Notes under the pieces: model-generated
Told to the model about the DNA's origin: nothing
What the model saw: only the letters and a program-made list of their open reading frames with translations
Databases searched by the model: none
Part shown: one piece after another, positions 6,138-9,657 of the stretch
How positions within the stretch are numbered: the stretch's first letter is position 1
How the letters are laid out: every line of letters starts with the position of its first letter
Position numbers and translations under genes: made by a program
From: Akkermansiaceae bacterium
GTDB taxonomy: Bacteria > Verrucomicrobiota > Verrucomicrobiia > Verrucomicrobiales > Akkermansiaceae
Direction: 5' to 3'
Length of the DNA stretch: 9,657 bases
Assembly: GCA_025457805.1 (NCBI GenBank)
Contig: JALOTR010000055.1
Coordinates: 1-9,657 of the forward strand

Positions 6138-7883
6138 TTACATCCGCTCGGGGCATTGGATGCCGAGCAGGCCGAGGCCGGTGGTGAGGATGCGGGAAGT
6201 GAGTTCGCAGAGGGCGAGGCGGCTTTCGCGGATGCTGTCTTCGGACTTGAGGACGGGGCAGGCTTCGAAGAAGGAGTGGAAGGCGCGGGCGAGTTCCAAC
6301 AGATAGTTTGCCAACAGATTGGGACGGAAATCTTCGAGGATAAGGGGCAGCAATTCGCCGAAGCGGGCGTGCAGGCGCGCGAGATGGATTTCCGCTTCTT
6401 CGTTGAGCGTGATGGTGGCGCTGGCAGCATCGAAGGGAGCATCGAGCTTGCGGAAGATCGAGCGAATGCGGACAGATGAGTATTGCAGATAGGGCGCGGT
6501 ATCGCCTTGAAGGGCGAGCATGCGATCCCATGCAAACACATAATCGGTGAGGCGGTTTTGTGATAACTCCGCGAACTTCACCGCGCCGATGCCGACGATC
6601 CTTGCGATCTCTGCAGCTTCATCGGCTTGCAGGTCCGGGCTTTTTTCGGCGATGATTTTTGCAGCGCGTTCGACGGCCTCATCCAGCACATCGGTGAGCT
6701 GCACGTTATCGCCCGAGCGGGTTTTCATCAACTTGCGATCGTCGCCAAGGATGGAGCCGAATGCGACGTGTTGGAAATTTCCTGTTTTCCCCCAACGCGC
6801 GGCAGCATCGAAGATCTGGCGGAAATGCAGCGATTGCGGCACGCCGACGACATACCAGACTTGATCCGCCTTCCATTCATCGATGCGGAACTGGATGGTG
6901 GCGAGATCGGTGGTGGCGTAGAGGTAACCGCCGTCCGCCTTGCGGATGATGGCGGGGTTGTCCGTCCATCCATTTTCGCGCTGGACCATGAAGGGATCCT
7001 CCTCGGGCTTTTTCGTGCCATCGGAGAAGATGCAGATGGCTCCATTGCTTTCGCGGGCGAGGCCTTTGGTTAGAAATTCATCGACGATACCAGCGAGGCG
7101 ATCGTTGTAATAACTCTCGCCGAGCCAGTGATCGAACTTCACATCGAGGACATCATAGATTTTCTGAAGTCCGCGTTTCGAGACATCGATGCATTGCTGC
7201 CAGATGGCGAGGTTGTCCGGATCGCCTGCCTGGAGTTTGACGAGTTCGTTTTTGCAGGTTTCCAGCACGGCGGGGTCCGCCTTGGTAGCGGCGTTCACCT
7301 CGCGGTAGATGCGCAGCAATTCCGGGATGGGATTGGCTTCGAGCGCGTCTGCATCGAGCAGGGTTTTCCAGCCATGGAGAATCATGCCGAACTGCGTGCC
7401 CCAGTCGCCGATGTGGTTGTCTGCGATGACCTTGAAGCCAAGGAAGCAGGCAATGCGTGAGAGCGAATCGCCAATGATCGTCGAGCGGATGTGGCCGACG
7501 TGCATGGGCTTGGCTACGTTGGGAGCGGAGAAATCGACCACCACGGTGCGGCCTTCGCCGATGGGCGGCGCGCCGAGTTTTTCATCCGCGAGCAGTGCGG
7601 TGACCTTAGCCGCGTAGGCACTCGGGAGGATGCGGAAATTGATGAAGCCGGGGCCGGCGATGTCCGCGGTGGCGAGTCCATCGAGTGCGAGGTGGCCGAT
7701 GATTTCCTGGGCCAGAGCGCGCGGGTTGGTCTTGCGTTGTTTGGCAAGCACCATGGCGGCGTTCGATTGATAATCGCCAAATCGCAAGTCCGCGGCAGGC
7801 GTGACAGCGGCGGATGCGGGCTCGCCGAGAGTCGTGGTGAGGGCGGCGGCGAGGCGGGATTCGAGTTCCTTGAGGATCGTCAT
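6138..7883 (-). CDS. argS: Arginyl-tRNA synthetase
   Basis: Essential cytosolic class I aminoacyl-tRNA synthetase that charges tRNA-Arg with arginine using ATP. At 581 residues it is full length. Residues 1-100 form the Add1-like N-terminal domain that contacts the tRNA D-loop (FGDYQSNAAM at 35-44). The HIGH-type signature is KPMHVGHIRST (125-135), followed by IADNHIGDWGTQFG (153-166). YATTDLATI (322-330) is a conserved core segment. The KMSK position holds KLMKTRSG (384-391), a form common in this enzyme. The C-terminal DALR anticodon-binding domain begins near YLQYSSVRIRSI (465-476) and ends GLGLLGIQCPERM, the usual terminus. The gene lies 27 bases after the EIIA stop and is probably co-transcribed with it. 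No Shine-Dalgarno is visible before the ATG, but the N-terminal homology fixes the start well. Confidence 0.96.
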   Translation of the reverse strand: MTILKELESRLAAALTTTLGEPASAAVTPAADLRFGDYQSNAAMVLAKQRKTNPRALAQEIIGHLALDGLATADIAGPGFINFRILPSAYAAKVTALLADEKLGAPPIGEGRTVVVDFSAPNVAKPMHVGHIRSTIIGDSLSRIACFLGFKVIADNHIGDWGTQFGMILHGWKTLLDADALEANPIPELLRIYREVNAATKADPAVLETCKNELVKLQAGDPDNLAIWQQCIDVSKRGLQKIYDVLDVKFDHWLGESYYNDRLAGIVDEFLTKGLARESNGAICIFSDGTKKPEEDPFMVQRENGWTDNPAIIRKADGGYLYATTDLATIQFRIDEWKADQVWYVVGVPQSLHFRQIFDAAARWGKTGNFQHVAFGSILGDDRKLMKTRSGDNVQLTDVLDEAVERAAKIIAEKSPDLQADEAAEIARIVGIGAVKFAELSQNRLTDYVFAWDRMLALQGDTAPYLQYSSVRIRSIFRKLDAPFDAASATITLNEEAEIHLARLHARFGELLPLILEDFRPNLLANYLLELARAFHSFFEACPVLKSEDSIRESRLALCELTSRILTTGLGLLGIQCPERM

Positions 7884-7910
7884 GGCGTGAGGGTGCGGTC
7901 CCGGGCGTGA

Positions 7911-8393
7911 TCAGGTGCCGGGAGCGGCCACGCGGGACGGTTTGGAATCGAGGATGGCAGTGATTTCATCGCGCGTGTCGGCCTTGCCCAGTTGGCGGCG
8001 GACTTCGCAGTTGGTGAACATTTTGGCGATGGCGGCCAGGGTCCTGAGATGTAGGTGGTAGTCCTTGCGAGGGACGATGAAGAGGATGATGAAATGCACC
8101 GGCGCGTTGTCGATGGCCTCGAAATCGATGCCAGCCTTCGAGCGGCCGAAGACGGCGATGACTTCCTCCAACTGATCCGAAAACGCGTGGGGGATGGCCA
8201 CACCGGATCCGATGCCAGTGCTCACCTGCTCCTCGCGGGCCTTGAGGGCGGCGAGCATTTCCTCGCGCTGGGCGGCGGGAAGGCTGCGATTTTCCACCAA
8301 ATGATCGACCAGTTCGGTGATCGCAGGCCAGTGCTCCACGGCCTTCATATCGAGGATGATCTGGTCCGCATTGAGCAATTTCGCCAACTTCAT
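7911..8393 (-). CDS. PTS EIIA domain protein (fructose/nitrogen-type, PtsN-like)
   Basis: A 160-residue stand-alone cytosolic EIIA of the mannitol/fructose/nitrogen class, which accepts phosphate from HPr or NPr. The phosphorylated histidine is H69 in GIGSGVAIPHAF (60-71), and the conserved HLHLRTLAAIAK (113-124) follows the IILFIVP strand (102-108). No EIIB or EIIC domain is fused or nearby, which favours a regulatory PtsN-like role over sugar transport, though this is inference. It is the first gene of a probable two-gene unit with argS. The ATG at 8393 gives the expected N-terminus (MKLAKLLNADQIIL); no Shine-Dalgarno is visible. A 15-base palindrome and a candidate promoter lie just upstream. 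Confidence 0.9.
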   Translation of the reverse strand: MKLAKLLNADQIILDMKAVEHWPAITELVDHLVENRSLPAAQREEMLAALKAREEQVSTGIGSGVAIPHAFSDQLEEVIAVFGRSKAGIDFEAIDNAPVHFIILFIVPRKDYHLHLRTLAAIAKMFTNCEVRRQLGKADTRDEITAILDSKPSRVAAPGT

Positions 8394-8409
8394 AAGTGCT
8401 GATCGGAAG

Positions 8410-8424
8410 CCGCAGGTCCTGCGG
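8410..8424. promoter_or_regulatory. 15-base palindrome in the EIIA leader
   Basis: CCGCAGGTCCTGCGG has perfect 7-base arms around a central T. It ends 17 bases before the EIIA start codon and would fall just downstream of the transcription start predicted from the adjacent promoter. It could be an operator overlapping the start of transcription, or a tight leader hairpin. No regulator family is assigned. Confidence 0.35.
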
Positions 8425-8434
8425 TGGGGGCGAG

Positions 8435-8463
8435 TGGGTATCGCTTGAGGCCCGGGTTGGCAA
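8435..8463 (-). promoter_or_regulatory. Candidate promoter for EIIA-argS
   Basis: On the minus strand TTGCCA (8458-8463) and TACCCA (8435-8440) are separated by 17 bases, a fair sigma70-like match with a weak -10. Transcription would begin near 8428, giving a leader of about 35 bases that includes the palindrome. Confidence 0.28.
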
Positions 8464-8535
8464 GCGGATTCCTACTCCAAAGAGCAGGGAAGCCCCATGA
8501 AATGGGCCTTGCAGCGAGATGGTCCGGCTTTGGAC

Positions 8536-8564
8536 TTGCTAGAGAGGGACCGCTTGGATACCCC
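8536..8564 (+). promoter_or_regulatory. Candidate promoter for the ROK-family gene
   Basis: TTGCTA (8536-8541) and TACCCC (8559-8564) are 17 bases apart on the plus strand, about 50 bases before the ATG at 8618. The -10 is poor, but the pair mirrors the TTGCxA/TACCCx pair of the divergent EIIA side. Confidence 0.2.
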
Positions 8565-8617
8565 GCGTGGTCTGGAATTTCCTGAAATTTTCCCTGCAAT
8601 CCGCACATTCCGCCTCC

Positions 8618-9657
8618 ATGAATTTCGCCAACGACCCACGCATTGTGATGACGCTCGACGCGGGCGGCACGAATTTCCGCTTCAGCGCCACGCGCGGCGG
8701 ATCGCCCGTCACGGAAACCATCGCGCTGCCCTCGAATGGCGACGATCTGGCGCGGTGCCTGGGAAATCTGGTGGAGGGATTCACGCGTGTCCGCTCCCTG
8801 TGTCCCGAGCCGCCAGTGGCGATCAGTTTTGCGTTTCCAGGGCCGTCCGACTACCCGCACGGGATCATCGGCGATCTCCGCAACCTGCCCGGATTCCGCG
8901 GCGGAGTGGCGTTGGGGCCGATGTTGGAGGAGAAATTCGGCATTCCCACTTTCATCAACAACGATGGCGACCTCTTCGTGTATGGCGAAGCGCTCGGCGG
9001 CATTCTTCCGCACATCAATGGGCTGCTGGAAGAAGCGGGCAGTTCGAAGCGGTTCCACAATCTTTTCGGCATCACGCTGGGCACCGGATTCGGCGCCGGC
9101 ATCGTGCGGAACGGGGAATTGTTTCTCGGTGACAATTCCATGGCGGCGGAGATCTGGCTGCTGCGCAACCGGCTCCACCCGGAAATGAACGCCGAGGAAG
9201 GGGCCTGCATTCGTGCGGTGCGGCGGGCTTATGCGGCGGAGGCGGGACTTGAATTCGATGCTGCTCCGGAGCCGAAAATCATCGCGGACATCGCAGACGG
9301 CAGCCATCCGGGAAACCAAAGCGCCGCCATCGAGGCCTTCCGCCGTCTCGGCGTGGTCGCGGGCGATGCGATGGGCAACGCGCTCACGCTGGTGGACGGC
9401 CTTGCCGTGATCGGCGGCGGTGTATCCGGGGCGTGGCGGCATTTTCTCCCCGCATTAATGCAGGAACTCAACGCGGATTATCATAGCCCCACCGGCACCT
9501 ATCGCCGGCTCGCATCGCCTGCCTTCAATCTGGAAAACCCTGCGGAGCTTGAAATCTTCCTCAAGGGAGAAAGCCGCAGCATCCGCGTGCCGGGCAGCGA
9601 AACCTTGATCGAATACGATCCGCTGCAACGGCTGGGAGTGGGCATGTCACGGCTCGG
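8618..9657 (+). CDS. ROK-family sugar kinase-like protein (3' end outside window)
   Basis: An open frame of 346 codons runs to the window edge without a stop. Predicted cytosolic kinase of the ROK/actin-like ATPase fold, probably phosphorylating a hexose or amino sugar; the substrate is unknown. Visible motifs are the phosphate-binding LDAGGTNFRF (13-22), FAFPGP (71-76), NNDGDLFVYGE (114-124) with D116 as the likely catalytic base, GITLGTGFGAG (151-161) and the adenosine-site VIGGGVSG (264-271). The usual EIGH segment reads AEIW (177-180), so the histidine is absent. The zinc-binding CxCGxxGC motif is also missing: only C197 lies nearby. The protein is already longer than typical ROK kinases (about 300-320 residues). 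The start follows from MNFANDPRIVMTLDAGGT; no Shine-Dalgarno is visible. It diverges from the EIIA gene across 224 bases. Confidence 0.8.
   Translation, partial: MNFANDPRIVMTLDAGGTNFRFSATRGGSPVTETIALPSNGDDLARCLGNLVEGFTRVRSLCPEPPVAISFAFPGPSDYPHGIIGDLRNLPGFRGGVALGPMLEEKFGIPTFINNDGDLFVYGEALGGILPHINGLLEEAGSSKRFHNLFGITLGTGFGAGIVRNGELFLGDNSMAAEIWLLRNRLHPEMNAEEGACIRAVRRAYAAEAGLEFDAAPEPKIIADIADGSHPGNQSAAIEAFRRLGVVAGDAMGNALTLVDGLAVIGGGVSGAWRHFLPALMQELNADYHSPTGTYRRLASPAFNLENPAELEIFLKGESRSIRVPGSETLIEYDPLQRLGVGMSRL

Noticed and set aside
5902..6306. Plus-strand ORFs at 5902-6306 and 5966-6187
   Set aside because: They run through intergenic repeat sequence into the antisense of argS and contain no recognisable domain.
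6717..6740. Defective KMSK motif in ArgRS
   Set aside because: Many arginyl-tRNA synthetases lack canonical KMSK; KLMKTRSG is within the normal range for the family.
8390..9442. 350-codon minus-strand ORF opposite the ROK gene, ending ATGA on the EIIA start
   Set aside because: It is antisense to a frame with clear ROK motifs, has no recognisable domain, and is rich in Arg, His and Ala as expected of a shadow in GC-rich DNA. The overlap with EIIA is taken as coincidence.

Overview
The window looks like chromosomal DNA from a Verrucomicrobiota-type bacterium (Luteolibacter / Verrucomicrobiales-like). This placement is inferred from moderately high GC, an exported beta-propeller protein with a choice-of-anchor-D-like tail, a serine hydrolase fused to a NamZ (DUF1343) domain, weak or absent Shine-Dalgarno sequences at most starts, and structured intergenic repeats. 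It was not confirmed by any search.

Layout, left to right. Bases 1-110 hold the end of a plus-strand reading frame that enters from outside; its frame is uncertain. Bases 111-347 carry no gene but hold a three-hairpin element (167-279) followed by a tandem heptamer repeat (283-324). They lie between convergent gene ends. Next come four minus-strand genes in two groups. The first group is an exported PD40-type propeller protein (950-2680) whose stop overlaps, as ATGA, the start of a uridine kinase (348-953). The second group is a YhbS-type GNAT acetyltransferase (5338-5880), preceded by a possible 8-codon leader ORF, and a large exported serine hydrolase-NamZ fusion (2883-5240) predicted to act on peptidoglycan. 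The 202-base gap at 2681-2882 is GC-rich; apart from a weak promoter candidate I see nothing clear in it.

Bases 5881-6137 are non-coding and contain twin hairpins sharing the core CAGCAGGCTG. The minus-strand pair PTS EIIA (7911-8393) and arginyl-tRNA synthetase (6138-7883) follows, 27 bases apart and probably co-transcribed. A 224-base divergent intergenic region (8394-8617) carries candidate promoters for both sides and a 15-base palindrome just upstream of EIIA. The right edge is a ROK-family sugar-kinase-like gene on the plus strand that runs out of the window without a stop.

Functionally this is mostly housekeeping: pyrimidine salvage, tRNA charging, PTS-type phosphotransfer regulation and sugar phosphorylation. 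The accessory function is cell-wall turnover. The points of most interest are the amidase-like/NamZ fusion, the ROK protein lacking the usual zinc motif, the coupled propeller/kinase pair, the GNAT leader ORF, and two families of structured intergenic repeats. No CRISPR array, tRNA, rRNA, transposase or defence system was seen.
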